Source of the DNA: Embiotoca jacksoni
Taxonomy: Eukaryota; Chordata; Actinopteri; Embiotocidae
Direction: 5' to 3'
Assembly: GCA_022577435.1 (NCBI GenBank)
Contig: JAKOON010000110.1
Span: forward strand, 143,501 to 207,500
DNA: 64,000 bases
The position numbers were made by a program, and so were the translations under genes. Below the pieces are notes generated by a model. It was not told the DNA's origin, searched no databases, and saw nothing but the letters and a program-made list of their open reading frames with translations. Below, in pieces: positions 12,307 to 24,325 of the stretch (positions are counted from its first letter, which is position 1; each line of letters begins with the position of its first letter).

Positions 12307-14290
12307 TTGATTCAATTCAATTTTATTTCTATAGCGCCAAATCACAACTCAAGTTATTTCATGGCACTTAACACATTAAAGTTCTTACAGCAGAACTTTA
12401 CAACATTATACAGAGAAACCAACAATTCACACATAAGGGAGGAGGGAAAAAACTCCTCTTTAAGGGAGAAAAACCTCCAACAGAGGGAAGAAAAACTCTA
12501 TTTAACAGGAAGAAACCTCCGACAGAACCAGGATCAGAGGTGGGCGGAGCATCTGTTAACAGAACCCGGTGGGCGGAGCATCTGTTAACAGAACCAGACT
12601 CAGAGGTGGGCGGAGCATCTGCCTCAACCGGTTGGGGTGAGAGGAGAGCAGAGAGAGAAAAGGACAGCATAGAGATAGAAGAGAAGAACTGTTGGTGGAG
12701 ACGACAAGCGCAGAGCAGAGACATGCAGCTCCATGACGGAACATCTGGAAAAGAAAGAACAGAAACTACACGAGTGAAGGAACTGAATGGAGACAACAGA
12801 CAATAAGAAGAAACTATGGGAGAGAAAAAGATGGTGAGGTATGAGTCAGTTAAAGAGTAGGAGGAAAGAAAAGGAGCTCAGCATGTAACGAGGTCCCCCA
12901 GCAGCCTCGGCCTATAACAGCATAACTAAGGGTTGGTTCAGGTCTACCTGAGCCAGCCCTAACTATAGGCTTTATCAAGAAGGAACGTTTGAGTCTAATC
13001 TTAAAGCTAGAGAGGGTTTCTGCCCCTCCAACACAAACTGGGAGCTGGTTCCACAGGGGAGGAGCCTGAAAACTGAAGCTCCGCCTCCCATTCTACTTCT
13101 GGAAACTCTAGGAACCACATCAGTCCACATCCTAACAACAAGGAATTACAATAATCTAGTCTAGAAGTAACAAATGCATGAATGAGTTTTTCTGCGTCAC
13201 GCTGAGGAAGGATTTTCCTGATTTTATTAATATTACGGAGATGAAAGAAGGCAATTCTGGAGATTTGCTTTATATGGTGTCTAAAGGACAAATCCTCATC
13301 AAAGATGACTCCAAGGTTCCTCACAGTTTTGCTGGAGGCCAAGACAACGTCATCTAGAGTAACTAAGTGATTACAGAAAGAGTTTCTGAGGTGTTTAGGA
13401 CCAAGTACAAGAACTTCTGTTTTGTCTGAATTTAGAAGCAGGAAGTTTTTGGTCATCCAGGCCTTTATGTCTTTTAGACAGGCTTCAAGTTTTACTAACT
13501 GATTAGTTTCATCTGGTTTTATAGAAAGATATAGCTGAGTGTCATCTGCATAACAATGGAAGTTGATGCAGTGCTTCCTGATGACATCTCCTAATGGAAG
13601 CATGTACAAAGTAAAAAGTATTGGGCCTAATACTGAGCCTTGTGGAACTCCATAACTAACTCTTGTTTGTCTGGAAGACTCATTGTTGACATGGACAAAC
13701 TGGAATCTATCTGATAAGTAGGATTTGAACCAGTCTAATGCAGTTCCTTTAATCCTCGTAACGTCTTCTAATCTCTGTAATAAGATCGTATGATCAATCG
13801 TATCAAAAGCAGCGCTGAAGTCCAGAAGAACAAGTACAGAGACGAGTCCATTATCTGAGGCTAATAAAAGGTCGTTGGTAACTTTCACCAGAACTGTTTC
13901 TGTGCTATGATGAACTCTAAAGACTGAAAATCGTCAAACAGATCATTCCTTTGTAAATGATCACAAAGTTGATTTGAAACAACTTTTTCAAGGATTTTAG
14001 AAATAAACGTCAGGTTGCAAATTGGTCTGTAGTTTCCTAAAACAGCTGATCAAGAGTCATCTTTTTAAGTAAAGGTTTAATTACAGCCACTTTAAAAGCC
14101 TGCGGTACATAGCCGGTTACAATAGATAGGTTGATCTGATCTAATATGGAAGTATTAATTAAAGGGAAGACTTCCTTAAAAAGTTTAGTTGGGATGAGAT
14201 CTAACAGACAGCTAGAGGATCCAGATGAAGAAATAATTCTAGTTAACTCAGAGAGCTCAACAGGAGAGACATTTTCCTAGTTTACATCTG
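12307..14290 (-). mobile_element. LINE-B copy 1 (L2/CR1-group non-LTR retrotransposon), truncated
   Basis: The 3' terminus, read on the minus strand, ends in ataaaattgaattgaatc at the low-coordinate side, the same ending as the plus-strand copy at 40,976-41,526. The body matches LINE-B copy 2 (24,326-26,160) closely over the reverse transcriptase region. Relative to copy 2 it lacks about 250 bp at about 13,125 (present at 24,470-24,722 in copy 2), which removes the end of the reverse transcriptase domain. It is 5' truncated near 14,290. Tandem gtgggcggagcatctg units lie in its 3' untranslated part (12,540-12,620). Confidence 0.85.
13007..13888 (-). pseudogene. reverse transcriptase fragment of LINE-B copy 1
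   Basis: An open frame of 293 codons on the minus strand. In order it shows LDFSAAFDTIDH (RT motif A), GVPQGSVLGPILFTLYM (motif B), CYADDTQLYL (the catalytic YADD motif C), LNSDKTEVL, NLGVIFDEDL and TSRLDYCNSLLLG. These are non-LTR reverse transcriptase motifs of the L2/CR1 type. The endonuclease domain is absent and the C-terminal part is replaced after LLLG by a frame reading through the 250-bp deletion. It is a dead copy on structural grounds, although the YADD catalytic motif is intact. Confidence 0.85.
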
Positions 14291-15585
14291 GTCTGATGAA
14301 GACTGTTGAGCAGCTGAAATTCTATATCACACAAGAATGGGACCACATTTCACTTTCAAAACTCCAGAAACTGGTCTCCTTATTTTCCAGACATTTACAG
14401 AGTTTTGTTAAAAGAAGAAAGTGGTGAATTGACAAACATGATAAAAACATGTTGGTGAAATCAAATTCAAAATGAGAATATATTTTTATAACACAATAAC
14501 ATTTCTTTGTTTCAACATTTGATGTTAAGTTTTTATTTACATTTTAAACAGTGGAAACAGCGCTGTATGAAACTAAAATCATGTGTATACTTCGAACAAA
14601 AGACTGAATGAGTGATTAACTGTAGTCTGAATTATCATTATATTCCCCTTCACTAGTTGAAGGTGAATTACAAATATTACAGCCCCTCTGTTTGAAATAA
14701 AAGCTGATCAATAAATTATTATCAGCTGCTAAATGAACTAATTATCATTTCTATGTGTTAACCTGATCATTCATATCTTTCTAGGGAAAAATAATCTAAA
14801 CCCATCAGGATCATTTTTGTATTGATATGATGATTCTCTGTATTAATTCAAATTCAGTTTTCCGTCTAGGTAGATCGAAAACGTTTTTTCAGGACAAACA
14901 TGAAAAGTTGCTCAATGCAGTGATGTCAGAGTTGTATGTCAGCCAACCAGCAGCCTGCAGCACAGCAGCCAGACACTGTTAAACTGGGTTGGAAAAGTAC
15001 TGCGGAATAAAACTAGTTTACATGTACTAACAGTCCGGTGGTCATTCAGCTCTGTGTGAACATGGACTGGATATGTTGTTACTGTAGCAGTGATGTCCAG
15101 TTGGACTGAGATCATGTTTTTGTTTTACAGTGAATTATGTTTCCAACTATCGCCTCCTTCTCACTGACTCACAAACATGAACACGTGTGTCGTCCTCATG
15201 TTGTTAAATAAACAACCGGACATGTACAGGGAGAAGATGCACAGCTAAAATATAAATTAAAATAAATGAAGACATGAACAACTGACTCAATACATAAATA
15301 AATATCTCATTAAATTCACCAAAAATAATTAAAAACAAATACAGGCATTGAAAAACTGATATTTCTGTGTTAGTTAGTTTGTGTATTTATTTGCATTTGT
15401 AATAGTTGCAATCTACATTCACTTTTCCATTAATTGTTTTTCATTGAATTAATTTTATTTAAATGTGATTTTATTTATATATTATTTACCCTTTACATTT
15501 CCCCCTCTTCAAACTTATTTGCTTGTTTCTGTATATTATTTATGCATTTCTGGTTTATCACGTAAATGAGGGGCTGTTAATTTAA
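14291..15585. other. AT-rich non-coding interval
   Basis: Strongly AT-rich, with runs such as 15,240-15,540. No open frame of interest, no tandem array and no recognisable element. Confidence 0.5.
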
Positions 15586-15616
15586 AGTGGAATGGATCGG
15601 CTGCACATCCTCCCTA

Positions 15617-16108
15617 ACCAGTGGCCATCCGACTACAGAGATGACAACCGGTGGCCGTCCGACTACAGACATGACTACCGGTGGCCGTCCGACTACAGAG
15701 ATGACTACCGGTGGCCGTCCGACTACAGACATGACTACCGGTGGCCGTCCGACTACAGAGATGACTACCGGTGGCCGTCCGACTACAGACATGACTACCG
15801 GTGGCCTTCCGACTACAGACATGACTACCGGTGGCCGTCCGACTACAGACATGACTACCGGTGGCCGTCCGACTACAGACATGACTACCGGTGGCCTTCC
15901 GACTACAGACATGACTACCGGTGGCCTTCCGACTACAGACATGACTACCGGTGGCCGTCCGACTACAGACATGACTACCGGTGGCCATCCGACTACAGAC
16001 ATGACTACCGGTGGCCGTCCGACTACAGACATGACTACCGGTGGCCTTCCGACTACAGAGATGACTACCGGTGGCCGTCCGACTACAGACATGACTACCG
16101 GTGGCCGT
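15617..16108. repeat. 30-bp minisatellite, about 16 units
   Basis: The unit is gactacagacatgactacc followed by ggtggccgtcc, with variants gag/gac and ccg/cct/cca. The 30-bp length keeps frames open on both strands (DYRHDYRWPS on plus). The unit contains accggt. Units are highly similar, implying recent expansion or homogenisation. Confidence 0.97.
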
Positions 16109-17106
16109 TCACCTTCTTCTATAATTGATATTATTGTTGAATGATGTAATCGACTCTGATGTTTTCCACCATGATAGATGAGGAAGCTGTGGGCAGTGTC
16201 CTCTGGACAGACATGACAGCAGGACAAACTCAGCTAGAGGACAGAGAGGAGACAGACAGGGAGAAAGAAGGACAGAAGTCAGACCCCATCAGTATAAAAG
16301 ACAGATTTCAGAACATTTCAAGCTCCATCAGTGATCTTTACTTCTGAAAAGTTTTCTGCTTCATAGCCGTCTTTAGAAATCCTTTCACAGTCTCTGTTTG
16401 AGGAACGTGTTCCATGTTGACTCACTGGTGGACATGAAGGGAATAAAGGCACTTAGGGAAGGTGTCAGCAGGGTGTGGACAGCACTCACACTTCATGTTT
16501 GAGTTTCAGTGAACAAAGTCAACATGAGTGAATAAAGTTTACTGAAGCTGAACAAAGTAGAAAAGATTCCAGCTTTGATCTTCAGTTCAAAAGAAACAAT
16601 TTAAAATAAATCAGCATATGAAGTTCATAACCAACCAACAGCAGCAGATATTACAAATAAAGACCAGTGATGTCCACAGGGGGCGGGGCTTATAATGGAC
16701 CTTTAAACTGACATCTGTGGACGTCCAGTAGATATATATAGATCTATATATAGATATAGATATAAATATATATATATCATATATTATAAAAAAAAACCAC
16801 TTTTTCTTTCTATAGTGTAAAACAGATATTGTGTAATGTTTAGAGATTTCTAACATTCCCTCTGAGAACACATACATAGAACCTTTCAAACTCTCAGCCA
16901 TTATAAAATATGCAATCAGTTGTGTTTGATTGATTTCCAGCTGGCGTCTGATCAGGAAACATTTTTCATTCCCGTCCACATGTTTACAGATCGGTCTTCT
17001 ATACTTCTGTTTCTATTCTCACTAAACACTCACTGGACGTTCACAGTTTGGTTTTTATATCATATGTGCACAGACGTAACCGTCTCTGACTGGTGTCCAG
17101 GTCCCT
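16109..17106. other. non-coding interval with an AT-palindromic patch
   Basis: At 16,727-16,795 the sequence is a mixture of gatata and tatata steps with self-complementary stretches such as tagatctata. No gene evidence elsewhere in this stretch. Confidence 0.45.
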
Positions 17107-17450
17107 GTCACACCTCCATACTGCCCCTACAGGTCACCTGTATATTACATCTGACCCCGTCACACCTCCATACTGCCCCTACAGGTCACCTGTATATTAC
17201 ATCTGACCCCGTCACACCTCCATACTGCCCCTATAGGGCATCTGTATATTACATCTGACCCCGTCACACCTCCATACTGCCCCTATAGGGCATCTGTATA
17301 TTACATCTGACCCCATCACACCTCCATACTGCCCCTATAGGGCATCTGTATATTACATCTGACTGTCAGACCTTCTTACTGACCCTACAGGTCACCTGTA
17401 TATTACATCTGACCTTGTCAGACCTTCTTACTGACCCTACAGGTCACCCA
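17107..17450. repeat. 52-bp tandem repeat, about 6-7 units
   Basis: Units begin gtcacacctccatactgccc, continue ctacaggtcacctgtatatt and end acatctgacccc. The start-to-start distance is 52 bp (17,107 to 17,159). Later units carry ctatagggcatctg in place of ctacaggtcacctg, and the last two are more diverged. Confidence 0.93.
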
Positions 17451-20400
17451 TGTTGCATTAACATCTGAGGACGTGGACAATCAATCCTCAAAACAGACGC
17501 AGGATACAAGGCAGCCATCAAGTGAACATGTATTTCTAATGCAGGAATATCTGCCTTCAGCTCACAGTAACTTTCTTCTTCATATGTTGTATGACGAGAG
17601 AATCTGAAAGCAGTTAAATGCTCCATTTAGCTCCTAAATAATCACTTTAGTCAGCTTTAAATGAAATGATCTTCACAGTAAGAAGTGACAGAAATGACTC
17701 CAGTGAACATAAAAACTCCATCCAGTAATCCTGCAGCCAGTTTCTGTGCACGTCTTCCTGTTTAACATACAGACATGAAATGAATACCAACTGGTTCTAT
17801 CCTGCATGTTTTCCTTTGGGCTCCTGACCAGCTGTCATCATGTGATGAGCTGCAGAAGGTTTTCAGGAGCTCAGTTCAATAAAAGCACATCTGCCTCCTC
17901 CTCCTGTGTAGGTTTGGAGGTCCAACACTTGTCCCCTCACCGACTCTCTGCTGATTAATGAGAGAAATAATGTGTATTAAGGATGTCCAGTTCCTGAGAA
18001 AACTCTCTGAAAATACCTTTACTGGATGAAGAGGATCTCTGCTCTTCGTCACAGCTGTTCCCTCCGTCCTGTCAGAGAGGACATGAAGTGCTGCCTCTGA
18101 GGTCTGATCAGTATTCTAAGATGAACGTATTTTTACGTCTTTATCACGCAGCATAAAAATCAGTTTGGAGAGAAAATGTTTGCAATTCGATCAAAATCAA
18201 GTTGAAAGGGAAAATATCGGAAGTCAAATTGTCTCAGTTTGGTTGTTAATGGAGAAAATATTTATGAATTATTACAGTGAATAATTTCCCTACTTCATTT
18301 TAAAGCACATCATCTTTTAAATTAAACTGTGATGGAGGAAACTGAAACAAAGTGCTTCACTACAGAACAGTTGCTGAATCATAAAATAAACTACAGAACA
18401 AGAACAACTGTTGCTGCTCATATAATGAACTGAACTGTGCTGCAGTCACACGGTGAGTCTGGACATCAGTCAGTGTTGGTCACAGTACTTTTCCACAGCA
18501 TGATGACTGACAGCTGGTTCACTGCCCTGTTTTCACTGCTCTGCATCACACATTCATGTGGACTTTCAAAGGAGAGCAAACTTAACATGAATGAAATCTG
18601 AGTGTTTGACATGTAAACAGAATAAAATCCACCATTAATTATGTTTCTAAGGAAACTGCAGAGTTTTCAGTTAATCAGTAATGACTTCAGTTCAAAGTGT
18701 TGAAGTAATCTTTAGTTAAACACTCGATGACTCTCAGAGGTGGACCGTTGGTCTCCAGGTTCCTCCTGACGGACATCTGATTCAGAACACAGTTAAAGCC
18801 GGTACAGGTTTCAGTTAGTGGATGATATGAATGACAACTAGAGTTACATCAACCAGAGAGCATCAGGTCACTGTTCAGATTATGTCCTGCAGCCAATCAG
18901 CTTGATGCTACTGAACTGGATGCGAGTCTGTAGGACACAATCCGAACACACACTCGCCTCTGAACACAGTGTCAACACAACTTAACAGTGTTTTTCCGTG
19001 AGCTCGCTGCACTCTTCATGGCGACAGGACTGATTTAGAAACATGAGAGAACAGTTTGTTCAAAGACCCATGAGTCCTAAAAGAAAACATTTCAACCACA
19101 AATTATCAACTGAAAATCCTTGTACAGGTGAACAGGTAAATAACTGTTGGCAGGATTTCTTCTACTGAACCCATCGAGGAACCCAAAGTCAACCCGACCA
19201 TTAGAAACAAAGCAGTGGAGAATCAGGCAAGAAACAAGGAGGAGGAGTGTAGAATCACGTGAGGAGAAAGATGCTCCTCTTATAATTATCAAGATCTCAC
19301 AGAGATGACATTGATATGATGGTGGGTGTGGTCAGCTGTTTTCTAACGTAAATTACCTCCTGTCTCATCTGCTCACATCAAAATAATTATAATGCTAATA
19401 TGACCACTAATAATAATGATACTAATAATACACATGGTTACATGTACAGATGTGTCTTGTTAGGAGTGTCTGCAGGGAGAAAGGAGGATGAAAAGGTTGA
19501 GGGTGGTACAAGAGATGGAGTTGGTGTGACCAGTACCTGTCACTGTGTGAGGATCTGGGTCGGACCACAGAGAACCGTTCCACTGTTCCACCACTGCTAC
19601 TGTTAAAATGATCGACCTCAGCGTTCTTACCGGTTTTGGATCAGGTTGGACACAACGGTAAGGGAGGCGAACAGGGGGAGAACACAGGGGGGAGGACAAC
19701 CTGCAGAATATATCCTGACAGGTGATTGTAAAGTGAGAATAGCTGGGGCTGATTAGGGAACAGAAAGCAGGTGAGGTGGGCGTGGCCTGCATGTAAAAGC
19801 AGAGAGAGAGAGAGAGAGAGAGGGACCTCAGGTGAATAAGGAGAGCAGACTTTCAAAATAAAAGAGGAAACATCAGACTGAAGATAAAGAAGACAGGTTT
19901 CAAACTAAAGAAGGACACAAACTGAACTAAGGAGCAGAAAACTGATCAAACCACATGACATCATTACTCACTGATGCTGGTCTCTGATTGGTCATTCTTC
20001 AGACTGTCTGAGAGAACATTAATGAGGCTGATCCAAAGACTGAAGAAGCTGAAGCTCTCAGGAAGCTTCAGGAGACTCAAACATTAAATATGAACGTTAA
20101 ATAAGCAGCTTTAAAGGCCTGACATGTTTATATGAGGGGTTTTGATTTAAATGTTCACATGTGGTTCATTTAGCGTGTTCCAGCCAACAAATGTGAGGAG
20201 CAACATTCCTGAGTTCAGGTTTGGCACCGATCATCAAACTGGAGAAATTAGCCTCCACTAACATTACACTGAGGTCACATGAGGTCACACTCAGCAGATA
20301 AACGTCTTCTTCGACGAGCTGTTCACTTAACAACGTAACAAGGTCTCTGAGCACATGGAGAGAGGAGCTCCTCCTCATCAATCATTTCACCCTTCACAAA

Positions 20401-21472
20401 ACCGTTAGCAGGAAGAACTCAGTTCAGACATGCAGTCAGAGGAACATATGGACTCAGCACTCTGTGGATGTAACACACCACAGGGAAACTTTAAAACAGA
20501 TCATTTAGAGGACAACAGGAAGGGAGAGTTTCAAAATTAAAGGAAAACAACTTTAATTATCATCAGGATGATTTTAATCATTTTATTGGAAGCATTAACT
20601 CATCATGTCCAGTTATGGTACCAATCTGTATCTGTAGCTCGTTCCAGCTCACAGAATAAGACGTAGGGTATAAGATGTCACATGATGATCAATAGGCCAT
20701 GCCCACATGCATACATCAATGAGTCACTTCAGATTTTAGTTAATATTTGTCCCGAGGAAATTTTGCCGGCTCCTAGAGGTCGGCCTGGAAATGCTGTGGT
20801 CAGTCTGAAGATATGTACCAAGATTTATGATGATTGGACAGATCATTAATGAGTTATTGCCAAGTCCCTGCTAAGCCCCGCCCCTTGGAAACTGCATTGG
20901 TCACTATCTTAAAAATTAAACAACAAATCTACAGAAATTGATTTAGGCTATATTCTCTTGTTCTATTTTTTTTTCTAAATAAATTATGAAATGAAACTTT
21001 TTTTTTTTTTTTATGATTTACGTCATTCTAACTGACACTGTAAAAAAGACATTTCTAAGTCCTCTTTAATTCAAAGGTGGTGTTTCCATGGAGACGCAGG
21101 ACTTGATACTTGTACAATGTTTTTCTATTTTAATCTCATCAGACCAGAACTCTGTTTCCGCAGAAGTTTGTGATGTCGTAGCATTAAAACTGTCCTCCTG
21201 AGGACAATTTATGAAGCGATATTTCAGGACGTCGTCTCTGCAGCAGGAGACACTGACCATAAGTCATGCATGTGTTCTCCATGTTTGACAGTTTCTACTG
21301 TTACATACATGTGGGAAGCTCTTAGATGAAAAGTAAACAGGACATCACTGATGTTGCTGCCTTTCATTAAACGTCCACTTCACGAGAAAGAGCAAATGTT
21401 TTCACTGTGAGGAAAAGCTGCTAAATGATCAGCATCAGTCAAAGTGCCATTCACCCCGTTAATGTCAGCTAA
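17451..21472. other. long non-coding interval, scattered repeat-like segments
   Basis: No supportable gene in about 4 kb. A short GA tract lies at 19,801-19,822. A segment near 20,640-20,900 (ttgccggctcctagaggtcg, then ctaagccccgccccttgg) looks like a dispersed fish repeat, but I cannot prove that without a second copy in this window. Open frames of 60-110 codons show no domain. Confidence 0.4.
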
Positions 21473-21515
21473 TGACCCCCCCCCCCCCCTCATTCCCCCC
21501 CCACGCCGCCCCACC
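21473..21515. repeat. poly-C tracts
   Basis: Two long C runs at about 21,475-21,490 and 21,495-21,503, separated by tcatt. The complementary strand is G-run DNA able in principle to form a quadruplex. Confidence 0.8.
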
Positions 21516-21559
21516 ACTGCCACTGAGTGATGGCAGGTTCAGTGAACAGAGTCTGCTGC

Positions 21560-21800
21560 CCAAATAAAACGCTCCCCAATTACAGCAGTGATTGCAGCTC
21601 TCAGGCTGCCAAGCAGTAATTTACATTGTTAATAACCAAAAGAAAACATTTATGTCTGATGCTGGAAATTGTTTTGCTTTCAGCGACTGTTGGCCATTTG
21701 TAGTATTTTATTATAATTATCCAGAAACAACATCAGAGTCGAGTAGCAGACGCTCCAAGAGACGCAGTGACATGTTGTTTCAATTAAGAACTATTTTATA
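21560..21800. other. candidate conserved non-coding element
   Basis: About 240 bp of balanced, non-repetitive sequence between a poly-C tract and a CA tract. It includes caattacagcagtgattgca, gcagtaatttacattg and ttgttaataacc, that is, several TAAT/ATTA homeodomain-type cores. It stands out from its low-complexity surroundings. Conservation is not something a single sequence can show, so this is only a hint. Confidence 0.2.
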
Positions 21801-21877
21801 ACCCTCTGAGAAAAAAAATTGGTACAGTCCCAACACATACATGTCAGACTAAAAACTTACAGGACAACATGAGGAGA

Positions 21878-21880
<3 letters not shown>

Positions 21881-21921
<41 letters not shown>
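21881..21921. repeat. (CA)n microsatellite
   Basis: About 20 uninterrupted CA dinucleotides. Confidence 0.97.
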
Positions 21922-21923
<2 letters not shown>

Positions 21924-22063
21924 CAGTTACATTACAACACACTGATTATCACAGTGAACCTCAAACATTCACAGATGCTCACAGTTACAATCAGTCGAGT
22001 TGTTTGAGGCTATCTTCCACCTGTCAGATTGAACGTTCTTCTCTCTGTGATAAACACGTGATC

Positions 22064-22090
22064 ATCAATTCAATTCAACTTTATTCTGTT
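22064..22090 (-). mobile_element. possible LINE-B 3' terminal remnant
   Basis: The string tcaattcaattcaactttatt resembles the start of LINE-B copy 1 on this strand (ttcaattcaattttattt at 12,310). It lies immediately upstream of LINE-A. The main body of LINE-B copy 2, which lacks its 3' end, starts right after LINE-A's tail. Together these suggest LINE-A inserted into LINE-B. The match is short and AT-rich, so it is tentative. Confidence 0.35.
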
Positions 22091-22140
22091 TAGCCAGGTT
22101 AGGAGACAGCTGGAGAGACTCCACCAGCGCAAGGCTGCCG

Positions 22141-22232
22141 GACCTGACGGCATCGGCCCCGGGGTCCTGAGGACCTGACGGCATCGGCCCCGGGGTCCTG
22201 AGGACCTGACGGCATCGGCCCCGGGGTCCTGA
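22141..22232 (+). repeat. 31-bp triplication inside LINE-A
   Basis: Three near-identical units beginning gacctgacggcatcggcccc at 22,141, 22,172 and 22,203. The coding ancestor would read AAGPDGIGPGVL once. The 31-bp length shifts the frame at every copy, so the first and second units destroy the open frame. Confidence 0.95.
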
Positions 22233-22249
22233 AGACCTGCGCCGTCCAG

Positions 22250-23861
22250 CTGGCTGAGGTCCTACAACACCTCTTCAACCTGAGCCTGAAGCAGGAGGAA
22301 GTCCCGGTGCTGTGGAAGACGTCCTGCCTGGTTCCTGTCCCCAAGAAGACGACTCCATCCAGCCTCAACGACTACCGACCGGTTGCCCTCACATCTCATG
22401 TGATGAAGGTGCTGGAGAGGCTGGTCTTGGCCCACCTCAGACCGCTGGTGAAATCTTCACTGGACTCTCTACAATTTGCGTACCAGCCTCATGTGGGAGT
22501 GGACGATGACATCATCTACCTGCTGCAACGAGCTCAGTCTCACCTGGATGGAACCGGTGACTCTGTGAGAATCACTTTCTTTGATTTCTCCAGTGCATTC
22601 AACACCATCCAACCACTGCTACTGAGTGAGAAGCTGCAGGTAGTGGGACGTGGTGGTGGGGGTGGTGGTGGGGTGGACACGTCCACCGTCTCCTGGATCA
22701 ATGACTACCTGACAGGCAGACCACAGTTTGTCCGTCTGGGCAGTGTGCTGTCTGATACGGTGGTCAGTGGTATTGGAGCTCCTCAGGGAACTGTTCTGTC
22801 TCCCTTTCTGTTCACCTTCTACACAACTGACTTCCAGAACAACTCAGAGTCAAGACATCTGCAGAAGTTCTCTGATGACTCTGCAGTGGACGGTGTATAA
22901 GGGATGGACGGGAGGAGGAGTCAGTGGACGGTGTATAAGGGATGGACGGGAGGAGGAGTCAGTGGACGGTGTATAAGGGATGGACGGGAGGAGGAGTCAG
23001 TGGACGGTGTATAAGGGATGGACGGGAGGAGGAGTCAGTGGTCGGATGTATAAGGGATGGACGGGAGGAGGAGTCAGTGGACGGTGTATAAGGGATGGAC
23101 GGGAGGAGGAGTCAGTGGACGGTGTATAAGGGATGGACGGGAGGAGGAGTCAGTGGACGGTGTATAAGGGATGGACGGGAGGAGGAGTCAGTGGTCGGTG
23201 TATAAGGGATGGACAGGAGGAGGAGTACAGGGCAGTAGTGGAGGACTTTGTGGAGTGGGCTGGTAGAAATCACCTCCTCCTGAACGTGGCCAAGACCAGA
23301 GAGATGGTGGTCGACTTCAGGAGGAAGATGACGGCTCCACAACCGTTAAGAGTTCTGGGAGAGGAGGTGGACCTGGTGGAGGAGTACAAGTACCTGGTGT
23401 CTCCATGACAACAGACTGAACTGGAAGACCAACATCAACGCTGTCTACAAGAAGGGGATGAGTCGACTCTTTTTCTTGAGGAAACTTCGATCTTTCAATG
23501 TGTGCAGCGAGATGTTGGAGATGTTCTACCATCTGTTGTGGCCAGTGAACTGTACTTCACTGTGGTCTGCTGGGGGGGCAGCATTGGAGCCGGTGACACC
23601 AACAGACTTAACAAACTGGTGAAGAAGGCCGGCTCCATCATTGGCTGCAAACTGGACAGCCTGGAAAAGGTGGTGGAGAGGAGGACGCTGAACAAACTAT
23701 TATCCATATTGGATAATCCTGTCCACCCTCTCCACCACCTGCTGCAGGGACAGAGGAGGACGTTCTCCAAAAGATTCCTCCAGCTCCGCTGTCACAAGGA
23801 CAGATACAGGAGATCATTCCAGATACAGGAGATCATTCCTGATACAGGAGATCATTCCTGA
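22250..23861 (+). pseudogene. reverse transcriptase pseudogene of LINE-A
   Basis: The frame at 22,307-22,900 gives PVPKKTTPSSLNDYRPVALT, FFDFSSAFNTIQP (motif A), GAPQGTVLSPFLFTFYTTDF (motif B) and KFSDDSA (FxDD-type motif C). A minisatellite then starts one or two codons beyond the catalytic aspartates. Coding resumes at about 23,220 with EEEYRAVVEDFVEW, NHLLLNVAKTREMVVDFRR and EYKYLV, then in other frames with MSRLFFLRKLRSFNV. Frameshifts and the expansion make it non-functional. The aspartate motifs themselves are intact. Confidence 0.88.
22884..23226 (+). repeat. 38-bp minisatellite grown from LINE-A reverse transcriptase sequence
   Basis: About nine units start cagtggacggtgtataaggg at 22,884, 22,922, 22,960 and 22,998, and so on, with gatggacgggaggaggagt completing each. 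The fifth unit (23,036) and the last (about 23,189) keep cagtggtcgg. The fifth continues gatgtataag, reading VVGCIRDGREEE, the form expected of an intact element. The array is therefore a duplication of a single ancestral RT segment. Confidence 0.95.
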
Positions 23862-23950
23862 TACAGGAGATCATTCCTGATACAGGAGATCATTCAAGAT
23901 ACAGGAGATCATTCCAGATCCAGGAGATCATTCCATATACAGGAGATCAT
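23803..23950 (+). repeat. 19-bp tandem repeat in LINE-A 3' part
   Basis: Units of atacaggagatcattcctg with small variants, about seven to eight copies. The first unit lies in the former coding end of the element. Confidence 0.93.
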
Positions 23951-24251
23951 TCCTGTCCACTGCAGTAAGACTGTACAATAACTCACCTCTGACAAAATCC
24001 ATCACACAATAATAACACTGTTGATTGTTGTCTGTTTTCTTGTTTATATATATATAAATTATATAAAAATTTAAAAAAAACTTTGCACTATTGTTTAGTT
24101 AGTTTAATTTAATTATTATATTTTATTTTATTCTATTTTATTGTATATACAGTGCATTTTTATATTTAATATTTTTTACTGTTATTTTATTTCTTTACTG
24201 TATCTATAATGCTGCTGTAGCGAAAGAATTTCCCATTGGGGATTAATAAAG
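23951..24251 (+). other. LINE-A 3' untranslated region
   Basis: AT-rich 3' region ending in gaatttcccattggggatta and aataaagt, immediately before the (ATCT)n tail. No gene. Confidence 0.7.

Positions 24252-24314
<63 letters not shown>

Positions 24315-24325
<11 letters not shown>

Larger units (their letters stand above)
22091..24325 (+). mobile_element. LINE-A: 5'-truncated non-LTR retrotransposon with (ATCT)n tail
   Basis: It reads on the plus strand from the linker before the reverse transcriptase (RRQLERLHQRKAAGPDGIGP) through the reverse transcriptase to a 3' end of ccattggggattaataaagt and an (ATCT) tail of about 18 copies (24,252-24,325). The endonuclease region is missing. Three tandem expansions interrupt it: 31-bp units at 22,141-22,232, 38-bp units at 22,884-23,226 and 19-bp units at about 23,803-23,950. 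A GGT-rich patch at 22,647-22,676 adds Gly residues. The copy is inactive. Confidence 0.9.

Noticed and set aside
13007..13888. Intact, functional reverse transcriptase gene
   Set aside because: Motifs are present, but the endonuclease is missing and a 250-bp deletion removes the C-terminal part, so it is a truncated LINE.
15577..16227. Frames of 124-216 codons with decapeptide repeats
   Set aside because: 30-bp minisatellite artefact; no transcript signals.
16727..16795. AT palindromes as an origin or promoter
   Set aside because: Simple-sequence TA/GATA mixture; nothing beyond base composition supports a function.
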